7,952 nucleotides of DNA from CAILLO01 sp964579735 (GCA_964579735.1 CAZOHH010000090.1:1-7952); one strand, 5' to 3'. Counted from the stretch's first letter, positions 1 to 5,767 are shown. The notes: generated by a model from the letters alone, not told the origin. Program-made: numbers and translations.

Positions 1-287
1 ATCGGCTGCCACGTCCCGTCCGCGGCCAGATAGTTCACGCTCTCCCCGTACACGATCGCCTCGAACGTCTTGTTCGCGATCAGGTACTGCCGCGTGTTCG
101 CCGTACGCTTCTCCGGCAGCTCCACGCCCTGCATCAGGGACGTGTCTTCCGCCAACGCGGTCTCATTGCCCTGCACGACCGTGTCGGAAGGCAGGTCCAG
201 CTCCCCTGCGACGGGCAGGTCGTACGTCAGGATCAGCGCGAGGCAGAGAATCAACGACAGAAGACGGATAGCGGTCGATCTGCGCAT
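1..287 (-). CDS. N-terminus of secreted RHS/YD-repeat-type protein (partial)
   Basis: Partial gene running off the left edge; about 95 residues are visible. The start at 287 is chosen because GGAGGTG (294-300) lies 8 bases upstream. An in-frame ATG at 311 has only an AAAGGA placed too close. The protein opens with MRRST and a hydrophobic stretch (about residues 7-21), a Sec-type signal peptide. After an acidic spacer comes a segment containing ELPEKRTANTRQYLIAN, then an AIVYGESVNYL-like strand and ADGTWQPI. From memory of the family, this order (acidic linker, R-x-x-N-x-x-x-F/Y, a VVYxxPVHY-like strand, DGxWxxID) is typical of the N-terminal pre-repeat region of large extracellular RHS/YD-repeat or DNRLRE-domain proteins of Firmicutes. 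No YD repeats or toxin tip are inside the window, so the family call rests on this short stretch alone. The tyrS operon to the right runs in the same direction but is separated by about 425 bp with a hairpin and a likely promoter, so this gene is probably its own unit. Confidence 0.6.
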   Translation of the reverse strand, partial: MRRSTAIRLLSLILCLALILTYDLPVAGELDLPSDTVVQGNETALAEDTSLMQGVELPEKRTANTRQYLIANKTFEAIVYGESVNYLAADGTWQP

Positions 288-341
288 GACGGGCACCTCC
301 ACTGCACTCATGGTCCTTTCACTTCTTCCGAAAAGACCCTA

Positions 342-369
342 TATATAGTAGACGGTTGAGACCCCCCAA
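342..369 (-). promoter_or_regulatory. Putative promoter of the RHS-type gene
   Basis: On the minus strand, TTGGGG (369-364) is followed after 16 bases by TATATA (347-342), part of an alternating TATATATA run that stands out in this GC-rich DNA. Transcription would begin roughly 20-30 bases upstream of the ATG codons at 311 and 287. The -35 box matches the sigma-A consensus only in TTG, so the call rests mainly on the -10 and position. Confidence 0.4.
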
Positions 370-510
370 ATCGGATCACCCCGGTCGATGATCGGTTGCC
401 GTCGTCAACGGCACCCGAGGGGATCCATGGCAGCGAGCATCTGGATGCATGGTGGATCTGGTTTACGCGCTGGTCTCTACCCCATGATTGAATCACAAAC
501 GGAAATGCAA
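370..510. other. Structured intergenic spacer without a gene
   Basis: No coding frame here looks real. The stretch has nested inverted repeats: GGATC-A-CCCC (373-382) can pair with GGGGATCC (419-426) with one bulged base, enclosing a hairpin with TGCCGT and ACGGCA arms around loop CGTCA. Beyond it, CCATG and CATGG arms flank a GCAT-CTGG-ATGC hairpin (about 425-453). It could be a folded RNA on either strand or the decayed end of an older gene. No known RNA family was recognised. Confidence 0.3.
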
Positions 511-519
511 TGATATAGT
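488..519 (+). promoter_or_regulatory. Putative extended -10 promoter in the spacer
   Basis: TGATATAGT (511-519) is a TG-n-TATAGT extended -10, five of six bases matching TATAAT. TTGAAT at 488-493 is a weak -35 at a long 20-base spacing. Shortly after the expected start lies AAGGAG (525-530), followed almost at once by ATG-ACA-TAG, so no protein is made from that site. The promoter points toward the hairpin at 638-686. Confidence 0.35.
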
Positions 520-525
520 TGCACA

Positions 526-690
526 AGGAGACATGACATAGCAGAAAGAGAAGCGGACAGGACTGCAGGATGCTTGTCGCTATGAGTGACGAGAAACGAA
601 TTATGTTTCTATCCTGAAACCGAATTCATGCCAGAACGAATCGAGTAGGAGGCGGCCGGACTAACCGGCCGCCTCCTACTCGATTCCTGT
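526..690 (+). ncRNA. Candidate intergenic small RNA
   Basis: This is the interval between the expected start of the extended -10 at 511-519 and the end of the perfect hairpin at 638-686, giving a transcript of about 165 nt. The only ORF inside is a 15-codon frame (570-617, MLVAMSDEK...) with a poorly placed SD-like GCAGGA, so a peptide is possible but unsupported. After the hairpin the plus strand reads CTGTCTTG, a weak U-tract. The idea depends entirely on promoter and terminator placement; no RNA family was recognised. Confidence 0.2.
638..686 (-). terminator. Perfect 22-bp hairpin, probable tyrS terminator
   Basis: Positions 638-659 and 665-686 are exact reverse complements (22 bp, GC-rich centre GGCGGCCGG) around a 5-base loop ACTAA. 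It begins 26 bases beyond the tyrS stop codon, where the terminator of the tmcAL-tyrS operon should lie. Neither side has a proper U-tract: the minus-strand side reads GTTCTGG and the plus-strand side CTGTCTTG. It may therefore be a 3'-end-protecting hairpin or a bidirectional terminator of modest strength. Confidence 0.6.
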
Positions 691-712
691 CTTGAATCCG
701 GACCGTGGGAAG

Positions 713-1936
713 TCACCCCACGATGATCCGGTGCCAGTTCTTCTTGCCCTTGCGGAGTACGACCTCTCCGTTTTTCAAGTCCTTTGTCGCGATCGTGCAG
801 GCCGCATCGGAGACGACTGCGTCGTTCACCGTGATGCCGCCCTGCTGCACCAGCCTCCGCGCTTCGCCCTTGGAAGGCGCGAGCCCGGTCTGCACGAGCA
901 GGTCGAGCAAGGGGACGCCGCGCTCCAAGTCGACAGCGGGGACTTCCGTCGTCGGCATCGAACCGCTGCGCCCGCCCTTTTCAAACAGGTCCTCGGCGAG
1001 CGCGCGGCACTCGGCGGCCTTTTCCTCCCCATGGACCAGGGCGGTCACCTCGAAGGCCAAGGTCTTCTTCGCCTGATTGATCGACTCGTCCTTGTGCCCG
1101 GTCCTCTCCGCGATCTCCTCGAGCGGAAGGAACGTCAGCAGACGAAGGCAGTTCGCCACGTCGGCGTCATCGACGTTCCGCCAATATTGATAGAAATCGA
1201 ACGGGGACGTCTTCTCCGGGTCGAGCCAGACCGCGCCCTTCTCCGTCTTGCCCATCTTCTTGCCTTCGCTGTTCGTCAGCAGGCGGAACGTGAGCCCGAA
1301 GGCGTCGGCGCCTTCCTTGCGGCGGATGAGCTCCGTGCCTCCGAGGATGTTGGACCACTGGTCGTCGCCTCCAAGCTGCAGGCGGCAGCCATAGGTACGG
1401 TACAGATGGAGAAAGTCATAGCTCTGCATCGGCATGTAGTTGAACTCGAGGAAGGAGAGACCCGTCTCGAGGCGCGTGCTGTAGCAATCCGCCGCCAGCA
1501 TGCGGTTGACGGAGAAGCAGGAACCGATTTCCCTCAGGAAGTCGACGTAGTTCAGCTTGAGCAGCCAGTCGGCGTTGTCCACCATCAGGGCGCGCCCGCC
1601 CTCGAAATCGACGAGTCGGGACATCTGGCTGCGGAAGCAGGCCGCATTGTGCTGGATCTGCTCCTTCGCGAGCATCTTCCGCATGTCGGTCTTGCCAGAG
1701 GGGTCTCCGACCATGGCGGTGCCGGTGCCGAGGATCGCGATCGGCCTGTGCCCGGCACGCTGCATGTGGGCCATGACGATGAGCTGGAGGAAATGGCCGA
1801 CGTGGAGGCTGTCCGCCGTGGGGTCGAAGCCGATATAGAACGTGGCACCGGGGGTTCCAAGAAGTTCGCGGACTGCTTCGCGGTCCGTAACCTGGGCGAT
1901 GAAGCCACGGGACTCCAAGGTATCGTATACATTCAT
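713..1936 (-). CDS. tyrS: Tyrosine--tRNA ligase
   Basis: Cytoplasmic class I aminoacyl-tRNA synthetase that activates tyrosine with ATP and charges tRNA-Tyr. The 407-aa length is normal for bacterial TyrRS. The Rossmann catalytic domain carries Tyr34 in the FYIGFDPTADSLHVGH block (HIGH-type HVGH, residues 45-48), GDPSGK (77-82), the tyrosine-binding LGGDDQW region (188-194) and the KMSKS-type loop KMGKT (227-231). KMGKT is a familiar TyrRS variant, not a defect. The C-terminus (about 345-400) is an S4-like RNA-binding domain with PSKGEARRLVQQGGITVN. The start is fixed by AAGGAGG (1944-1950), 7 bases upstream of the ATG. It lies 74 bp downstream of tmcAL on the same strand with no convincing promoter between them, so cotranscription is likely. 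There is no room for a T-box leader, which many Firmicutes tyrS genes have; control must come from the tmcAL promoter or be constitutive. Confidence 0.97.
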   Translation of the reverse strand: MNVYDTLESRGFIAQVTDREAVRELLGTPGATFYIGFDPTADSLHVGHFLQLIVMAHMQRAGHRPIAILGTGTAMVGDPSGKTDMRKMLAKEQIQHNAACFRSQMSRLVDFEGGRALMVDNADWLLKLNYVDFLREIGSCFSVNRMLAADCYSTRLETGLSFLEFNYMPMQSYDFLHLYRTYGCRLQLGGDDQWSNILGGTELIRRKEGADAFGLTFRLLTNSEGKKMGKTEKGAVWLDPEKTSPFDFYQYWRNVDDADVANCLRLLTFLPLEEIAERTGHKDESINQAKKTLAFEVTALVHGEEKAAECRALAEDLFEKGGRSGSMPTTEVPAVDLERGVPLLDLLVQTGLAPSKGEARRLVQQGGITVNDAVVSDAACTIATKDLKNGEVVLRKGKKNWHRIIVG

Positions 1937-2010
1937 CGGGAAACCTCCTTCGGGAACAACGAAGTCGGGACGTCAAGTCGGACGGCAAGTCTGCAAATCT
2001 TGTCGAAATA

Positions 2011-3360
2011 CTACAGCATCACGACGGGAGTGTCAAAATCCGAACCACAGCGCCTGTGGGAGGCTGCGGGCACGTGCAGCCGGTATAAGTCGGCCGCGGC
2101 GAGGTCGAGGGCACCCATCCGCTGGAGCACGGGGTCGTCCCCATGCTCGAGGAAGTCCGAGGCCTTGGTGAAGATCGGGAGAGTGGCGCTCACGCGCATC
2201 TTCTTCAAAAGGTAACGGCCTTTCTTCGTGAATCCCAGCACGCGGAGGTAGCGAGGACCTCCTGCATTGTCGAAGAGGGAGAGGTCCTCGTCCGTGAGAC
2301 CGACCGCGAGGGCTGCCAGAGCTCGTGCGATCCGGGTGGACGGAAAGCGTCGCGTCGCCGCGCGTGCCGTCAGGGAGGCGTAGAGGCCGGCTGCGGCACC
2401 GGCGTGGATAGGATCCCCGTCGACTTCGGCGGCGGCCGCCTTGAGACGGCGGGAGAGGCCTTCGCCCATGTGCGCGACACGGTCCAGCCGGTCCACCGGG
2501 AGACTGCGGAGCATGGACAGGAGGAGAGGCGCGAAGGCCTCGGGAGTGACCGGGGCGAGGCCATTCACCGCGGCCTCGAGCAGGGCGCCGGCGGAGGCTG
2601 GGGGACAGGCTCGCCGAATGGCTTCGAACGCCGAACCCAGCCCTTCTCGGTCCACGGGGGAGGACCCGGAGGAGAGCGGTGCGAGAAACGCGGCCCGCAG
2701 GGCGCTGGCGCTGGCGATGAGGGTCCGCCCGTCGCTCCCGGCGGTGGGAACCTCGGTGTCATGGTAGCCGGCGCCGGTCCGCTGGACCGCGAATGGAACC
2801 GGGGCTCGATCCCCCACCCGCTGGACGGCCTTCAGGTATTCGACCGCGAGAATGTCGTTCGGCCTTTCGAGCAACGCCGCATCCCCGGAAAGGCCCTCGG
2901 CCGAAAGATAGGCGGCCAGTGCGGCCTGTCGAGCGGCGGGGAAGGAGAATCCTTCGTCGAGATTCTCCCGAAGGCGCATGCGATAACCCTCGGGTTCCCG
3001 GACCAGGACGTCCGCGAGGAGGTGCAATGCGTCGAGCGAGCCCGATTCGCTTCCGAAGGCGAGGCGCCCGCATACACCCGTCGCCGCGAGCAGGGAAACG
3101 CCACCCTGGGCGAAGCGCTCGGCACTCGCGGCCGCATAGGCGAAGGGGATTTCGATCACGAGATCGACGCCGGAACGAAGCGCGGACTCCGCACGGACCC
3201 ACTTGTCCACGATCGCCGGTTCGCCGCGCTGGGTGAAGTCGCCGCTCATGGCGACGACGACGGCCGCGTCGGCGCCGAAGGACCTGCGCACCTCCGCCAG
3301 TTGGAATGCGTGCCCATTATGGAAGGGGTTGTATTCGGCTATGATTCCCACGGTTTTCAT
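2011..3360 (-). CDS. tmcAL: tRNA(Met) cytidine acetate ligase TmcAL (YlbM)
   Basis: TmcAL uses ATP and acetate to make N4-acetylcytidine at the wobble position (C34) of elongator tRNA-Met, acting in the cytoplasm. The N-terminus GIIAEYNPFHNGH (residues 5-17) is the family's nucleotidyltransferase signature with the HxGH-type HNGH. Further family blocks are MSGDFTQRGEPA (38-49), PNDILAVEYLKAV (167-179), SASALRAAF (217-225), a GEGLSRRLKAA helix (299-309) and RVLGFTKKGRYLLKK (373-387). At 449 aa it is somewhat longer than the usual roughly 390-420; the extra length seems spread through alanine-rich middle and C-terminal parts. The start is the only one that keeps the N-terminal motif whole. AAGAGG (3380-3375) lies 14 bases upstream, a long spacing, and TATAAT lies between it and the ATG. 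Together with tyrS it forms a tRNA-related unit. Confidence 0.93.
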   Translation of the reverse strand: MKTVGIIAEYNPFHNGHAFQLAEVRRSFGADAAVVVAMSGDFTQRGEPAIVDKWVRAESALRSGVDLVIEIPFAYAAASAERFAQGGVSLLAATGVCGRLAFGSESGSLDALHLLADVLVREPEGYRMRLRENLDEGFSFPAARQAALAAYLSAEGLSGDAALLERPNDILAVEYLKAVQRVGDRAPVPFAVQRTGAGYHDTEVPTAGSDGRTLIASASALRAAFLAPLSSGSSPVDREGLGSAFEAIRRACPPASAGALLEAAVNGLAPVTPEAFAPLLLSMLRSLPVDRLDRVAHMGEGLSRRLKAAAAEVDGDPIHAGAAAGLYASLTARAATRRFPSTRIARALAALAVGLTDEDLSLFDNAGGPRYLRVLGFTKKGRYLLKKMRVSATLPIFTKASDFLEHGDDPVLQRMGALDLAAADLYRLHVPAASHRRCGSDFDTPVVML

Positions 3361-3368
3361 CTCGTCGA

Positions 3369-3374
3369 ATTATA
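3369..3374 (-). promoter_or_regulatory. Consensus -10 box of tmcAL, abutting the start codon
   Basis: The minus strand reads GTATAATTCGACGAG and then the tmcAL ATG (3360). TATAAT is a perfect sigma-A -10, but normal spacing puts the transcript start near 3362, two bases before the ATG, so the mRNA would be essentially leaderless. A hexamer 17 bases upstream (GTGCAC) is a poor -35. The real promoter might instead be further upstream, with AAGAGG acting as a distant SD. Confidence 0.4.
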
Positions 3375-3415
3375 CCTCTTGGACCTCGCCCGTGCACCTC
3401 CGCGCGGTGCCGGAA

Positions 3416-3424
3416 TGCTATACT
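3416..3424 (+). promoter_or_regulatory. Extended -10 promoter of the GH8-like gene
   Basis: TGCTATACT (3416-3424) is an extended -10 of the TG-n-TATACT form. It lies 22 bases before the ATG at 3447, and the GGAGG ribosome site (3432-3436) falls right after the expected transcript start. No clear -35 box is seen at 17 bases, as is usual with extended -10 promoters. It is back to back with the tmcAL -10, 41 bp away. Confidence 0.5.
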
Positions 3425-3446
3425 GGTGGCCGGAGGTACTCTCCCC

Positions 3447-4760
3447 ATGCCCGATGCCTATGTCTTCCGCAGGAAGAAGAAGTTCCGGCCACTCCCCGCC
3501 GCGGCAGCGTCCCTCGGCGTGTTGATCCTGGTCGCGGGGGCGCTCTGGGCTTTCGGAGTCTTTCGCCCGGGAAGGAACTCCCCGACGTCCTTCGACGTTG
3601 CGCTGCCCGGAAGCCGCATGGACGCGGCATCCGGACTCTCCGGACTTTCCTTCGGCACGGAGGCCGATGCGGTCTGGAAGACGACGAAGAAGCTGCTGGC
3701 CAGCGGTCGATTCCTTCAGACACGGGCCAGTCTCGCCACGAAGGACGGGAAGACCCCCTTCGAGTCCTCTGCGCTCCTTTCGGCGTCCGACCAACTCCTC
3801 CTCCTCCAGCACGAACTCGAGCAGGACCGTAGATCCTCCTTCTTTGAGATCCAGGAAGCCTTTTCCGCCGACTTCGTGGGGCTCGATGGCCTGGTGCGTC
3901 CCTTCTTGCCCGTTTCGGCGGACCAGATCGCTTCCCCGGCCGATTCGCTCCTCTATGCGCGACTGTGCGCCGAAGGATACGCCCGTTGGAGGGACGACCG
4001 CCTCCTCTCCGCCTGCCGCGCCACGTCCGAAGCCCTGCTCATGGGTCTCGACGCGGGAGGCTTCCTTTCCACCGATCGTTTGGCCGTGCTCCCCACACCC
4101 GCTCCGACGCCCACCGACATTCCCGACGAGACACCGACGCCCGGACCGACTTCGACTCCGCTTCCTACGCCGACCCCTCCACCCGTGAGGACCCTCCGCG
4201 TCCTTGGCCTCTCCCAGGCCGACTTCGAAGCCATGCGGCTGCTCGCCATGCTCGATGCCCGATGGACTGCGGTGCTCGCCGCTCACCTCGCGGTCGTCGA
4301 AGGAGGGTTCCTCGGTGAAGACCTTCCGCTCTATGCCGAAGCCTATTCCTCCAGCGCGTCCGGATATCTGCCTTTCACAGGCACCAACCCCCGGATCGAC
4401 ACGATGGAGTCGATGCTCGTGATGCTGCACCTCGCGGAAATCGGCCGAGCCGACGCTCGAGGCATCGCGTGGCTCCGCCGCCAGGTGATGGACGTGCGTG
4501 CGATCTACGTCTCCTACGAGCTGGCTACGGGCGCTCCCGCGTCTTCCGAGGAGTGCGTGCCCGCGTATGCCGTCGCCGCGCGAATCGCGCGCATGAAGGG
4601 CGATCGGGAGTTCTACCTCGCGGCGCTCGACCGGATCCGCTGGAATGTAGCGACCGATAAGAACAGCGCCGCTTTCGGGGCGGTCTTCCGAAAGGATTCC
4701 GCTTCACGGGTCCACATCATCGCCGAGGACGGACTCTGGGCGATGCTGGCGCTCGAATAG
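3447..4760 (+). CDS. Membrane-anchored GH8-like (YdaJ/BcsZ-type) protein with Thr/Pro linker
   Basis: A 437-aa protein. The start is 3447 because GGAGG (3432-3436) lies 10 bases upstream; a GTG at 3426 would place that SD inside the gene. A basic N-terminus (RRKKK, residues 8-12) precedes one membrane helix (about 18-38), giving an N-in/C-out anchored protein. The outer part has two helix-rich blocks (about 70-210 and 250-437) joined by a Thr/Pro-rich linker (about 215-247, repeated PTP and TPTP units). In the second block, RIDTMESMLVMLHLAEIG (316-333), a WLRRQ helix, YVSYELATGAPAS (354-366), an AYAVAARIARMKGD helix (373-386) and a final AEDGLWAMLAL recall the C-terminal half of Firmicutes GH8-like exopolysaccharide hydrolases. 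Glu106 in TPFESSALL could match the GH8 general acid of the TSEGQ block. I recognise this from family memory, with moderate confidence in GH8 and low confidence that it is active, since other catalytic residues are not clear. It could instead be a degenerate, sugar-binding member of the alpha/alpha-barrel proteins. Confidence 0.55.
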   Translation: MPDAYVFRRKKKFRPLPAAAASLGVLILVAGALWAFGVFRPGRNSPTSFDVALPGSRMDAASGLSGLSFGTEADAVWKTTKKLLASGRFLQTRASLATKDGKTPFESSALLSASDQLLLLQHELEQDRRSSFFEIQEAFSADFVGLDGLVRPFLPVSADQIASPADSLLYARLCAEGYARWRDDRLLSACRATSEALLMGLDAGGFLSTDRLAVLPTPAPTPTDIPDETPTPGPTSTPLPTPTPPPVRTLRVLGLSQADFEAMRLLAMLDARWTAVLAAHLAVVEGGFLGEDLPLYAEAYSSSASGYLPFTGTNPRIDTMESMLVMLHLAEIGRADARGIAWLRRQVMDVRAIYVSYELATGAPASSEECVPAYAVAARIARMKGDREFYLAALDRIRWNVATDKNSAAFGAVFRKDSASRVHIIAEDGLWAMLALE

Positions 4761-4783
4761 TCGTCTGCCGAGCATTTCCGCTA

Positions 4784-4792
4784 TGGTAGAAT
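4784..4792 (+). promoter_or_regulatory. Extended -10 promoter of the 225-aa protein gene
   Basis: TGGTAGAAT (4784-4792) is a TG-n-TAGAAT extended -10, 24 bases after the stop of the preceding gene and 40 bases before the ATG at 4833. It overlaps the ATG at 4791, which argues against that codon being the start. No good -35 is visible (CTGCCG at 4765-4770 is weak). Confidence 0.5.
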
Positions 4793-4832
4793 GAATCGAC
4801 GGGCTTTGCAGAAGGGTTGGGAGGATCAGAAG

Positions 4833-5510
4833 ATGGCGGGAAACACGACTGTGATGACTTCCGATATCGAACATCTGATCGTTTCGATCAGCGGCGTCTC
4901 TGCCGCTAAGGTCGTGACCGATGAAGAGGGACGCATCGTCGAGATCCACGTGTTGGCCGACACCTCCAAATCCCCCAAGCAGCTGGTCCGCGACATCCAG
5001 TCCGGCACCATGGCCGCCTTCGGTCTTCCCATCGACTACAAGATCATCAGCGTCGCGCAGATCGAGCACGGCATGCAGCCTGCGGCGGTCGTGGCGCCCA
5101 CCCCGGTCCGCATCTCCCCGCGCCTGCTGTGCGATGGCATGACCGTCCATACGAACCGCAGCACCGTCGAAGTCGTCGTGACGCTCGACCTTGGCGGCAA
5201 GATCTTCGAAGGTCGTTCCCAAGGACCCTTGACCGAACGAGGCCGGCTCCATGCCTGCGCATCCTCTGTCCTCGATGCCGTGCATGCGTACCTCGGCTCG
5301 GAGGGAATCCTTCAGCTCCTCGAAGTCCAGAAGATCCATATCGCAGGACTCGATGCGATCGAAGCCGCGGTCTGCCTCCTCGACGGGGACCGCGAGGTCT
5401 TCCTGCTCGGTTCGGTGTTCATCCGCCAGCGGAACTCCGAGGACGATGCCGTGGTCCGTGCCGTGCTCGACGCGCTCAACCGCGCCATCACCCGCTCCGA
5501 CCGCAACTGA
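4833..5510 (+). CDS. Conserved-looking protein of unknown function, two small alpha/beta domains
   Basis: A 225-aa soluble protein, no signal peptide or membrane helix. The start is 4833, set by GGGAGG (4819-4824) 8 bases upstream; the in-frame ATG at 4791 lies inside the likely promoter and has no SD. Two parts are visible. Residues 10-79 read as beta-alpha-beta with IEHLIVSISGVSAAKVVTDE, EIHVLADTSKSPKQLVRDI and IDYKIISVAQIE, resembling a small ferredoxin-like or ACT-like fold. After a linker (80-93), residues 94-218 hold VEVVVTLDLGG, a GP turn (131-132), a long helix around SSVLDAVHAYL, a strand with DAIEAAVCLL, LLGSVFI, and a final helix DDAVVRAVLDALNRAI. The C-terminal pattern (strand, GP, helix, strands, terminal ALNR helix) is loosely like the LeuA regulatory dimerisation fold, but no catalytic domain is present and homology is not claimed. 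I have a memory of similar anonymous proteins in Clostridia; no function can be named. It appears to be a single-gene transcription unit ended by the terminator at 5567-5604. Confidence 0.8.
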   Translation: MAGNTTVMTSDIEHLIVSISGVSAAKVVTDEEGRIVEIHVLADTSKSPKQLVRDIQSGTMAAFGLPIDYKIISVAQIEHGMQPAAVVAPTPVRISPRLLCDGMTVHTNRSTVEVVVTLDLGGKIFEGRSQGPLTERGRLHACASSVLDAVHAYLGSEGILQLLEVQKIHIAGLDAIEAAVCLLDGDREVFLLGSVFIRQRNSEDDAVVRAVLDALNRAITRSDRN

Positions 5511-5566
5511 TCCCAACGGCCGGTTTCGCCGTAGACCTCTGAAATCCCACTCCCAATATTACAGAT

Positions 5567-5604
5567 CCGTGCAAGCGGATGACATTTCCGCGCAATCGGT
5601 TTTT
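5567..5604 (+). terminator. Intrinsic terminator after the 225-aa protein gene
   Basis: The arms are CCG-TGC-aa-GCGGA and TCCGC-GCA-at-CGG around loop TGACATT, giving 11 base pairs with two small bulges, followed directly by TTTTT (5600-5604). It begins 57 bases after the stop at 5510. A weaker hairpin (ACGGC...GCCGT, about 5515-5532) lies just upstream of it. This separates the 225-aa protein gene from the HD-GYP region. Confidence 0.6.
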
Positions 5605-5767
5605 CGATCCGGAGGTTGTGATACATTCATGCAAGGAGAAGCGGCGCGTCCTCCACCTACGGGCGGAGACCCGCCGACCGGTTCGACAGGCCGGCAAAGC
5701 GGAGCGTGACAACCTACCTGTTTAGCGGAGAGGTAGAGTCCTTACAATAAGGAGGTTGTACACGATT
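5605..5767 (+). promoter_or_regulatory. Structured leader of the micropeptide/HD-GYP unit
   Basis: A 163-base GC-rich leader with several hairpins: GGCGG-AGAC-CCGCC (5662-5675), CCGG-N9-CCGG (5678-5694), and CTACCT-N11-AGGTAG (5714-5736) with an outer GAC/GTC pair (5708-5710 and 5738-5740). GGAGGTTGT occurs twice, at 5611-5619 and 5751-5759, the second being the ribosome site of the small ORF. ACAACCT (5709-5715) is complementary to AGGTTGT in both, and CCTCC (5650-5654) could also mask GGAGG. GCGGAG recurs at 5663, 5699 and 5725. The first GGAGGTTGT runs into GATACATT (5620-5627), which may be a weak TG-n extended -10; if so the transcript starts near 5633. A riboswitch or translation-control element is a fair inference, but it does not match the c-di-GMP, TPP, SAM, cobalamin or T-box cores I know. 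Confidence 0.4.
5740..5759 (+). promoter_or_regulatory. SD-masking hairpin over the micropeptide ribosome site
   Basis: CCTTA (5740-5744), loop CAA, TAAGG (5748-5752) form a 5-bp hairpin whose 3' arm covers the start of the AAGGAGG Shine-Dalgarno site (5749-5755). It is mutually exclusive with the outer GAC/GTC pair of the preceding hairpin at C5740, so the two stems could switch. The SD lies 12 bases from the ATG, longer than usual. Confidence 0.35.

Noticed and set aside
227..231. Defective KMSKS motif in TyrRS (residue numbers)
   Set aside because: KMGKT followed by EKGAVWLD is a well-known TyrRS variant, so it is not evidence of inactivity.
533..541. ATG-ACA-TAG after AAGGAG as a gene start
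   Set aside because: Two codons only, and the SD is 2 bases from the ATG, too close for use.
1937..2010. T-box leader ahead of tyrS
   Set aside because: Only 74 bases separate tmcAL from tyrS, with no AGGGUGGNACCGCG-type T-box or terminator/antiterminator pair.
692..2215. 507-codon open frame on the plus strand across tyrS
   Set aside because: It is the complement of a certain tyrS gene; composition (strings of RRR, LE, HV) fits no protein and there is no SD.
2143..3525. 460-codon plus-strand frame across tmcAL and the following gene start
   Set aside because: Opposite a recognisable tmcAL and rich in G/R/E runs typical of antisense frames in GC-rich DNA.
3357..4430. 357-codon minus-strand frame opposite the GH8-like gene
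   Set aside because: The plus-strand gene has a promoter, SD, membrane helix and linker; this frame has none and is Gly/Arg/Glu-rich.
4704..5516. 270-codon minus-strand frame opposite the 225-aa gene
   Set aside because: Asp/Gly/Val-rich antisense composition, no SD, and the plus strand has clear gene signals.
5629..5709. 26-codon ORF (MQGEAARPPP...) in the leader, after the first GGAGGTTGT
   Set aside because: The SD is 13 bases from the ATG and the Pro/Gly-rich peptide comes from hairpin-forming DNA. An upstream leader peptide is possible but the RNA-structure reading fits better.
5743..5748. TACAAT as a -10 box for the micropeptide
   Set aside because: The transcript would start inside or after the SD, and there is no -35; the sequence is better explained as the loop side of the SD hairpin.
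5605..5767. c-di-GMP-I (GEMM) riboswitch
   Set aside because: GCAAAGC is present at 5694-5700 and the HD-GYP gene downstream would fit, but the GGCAAACC segment, GNRA loop and the 3' GCCGGGU half are absent. Only a covariance search could revive it.
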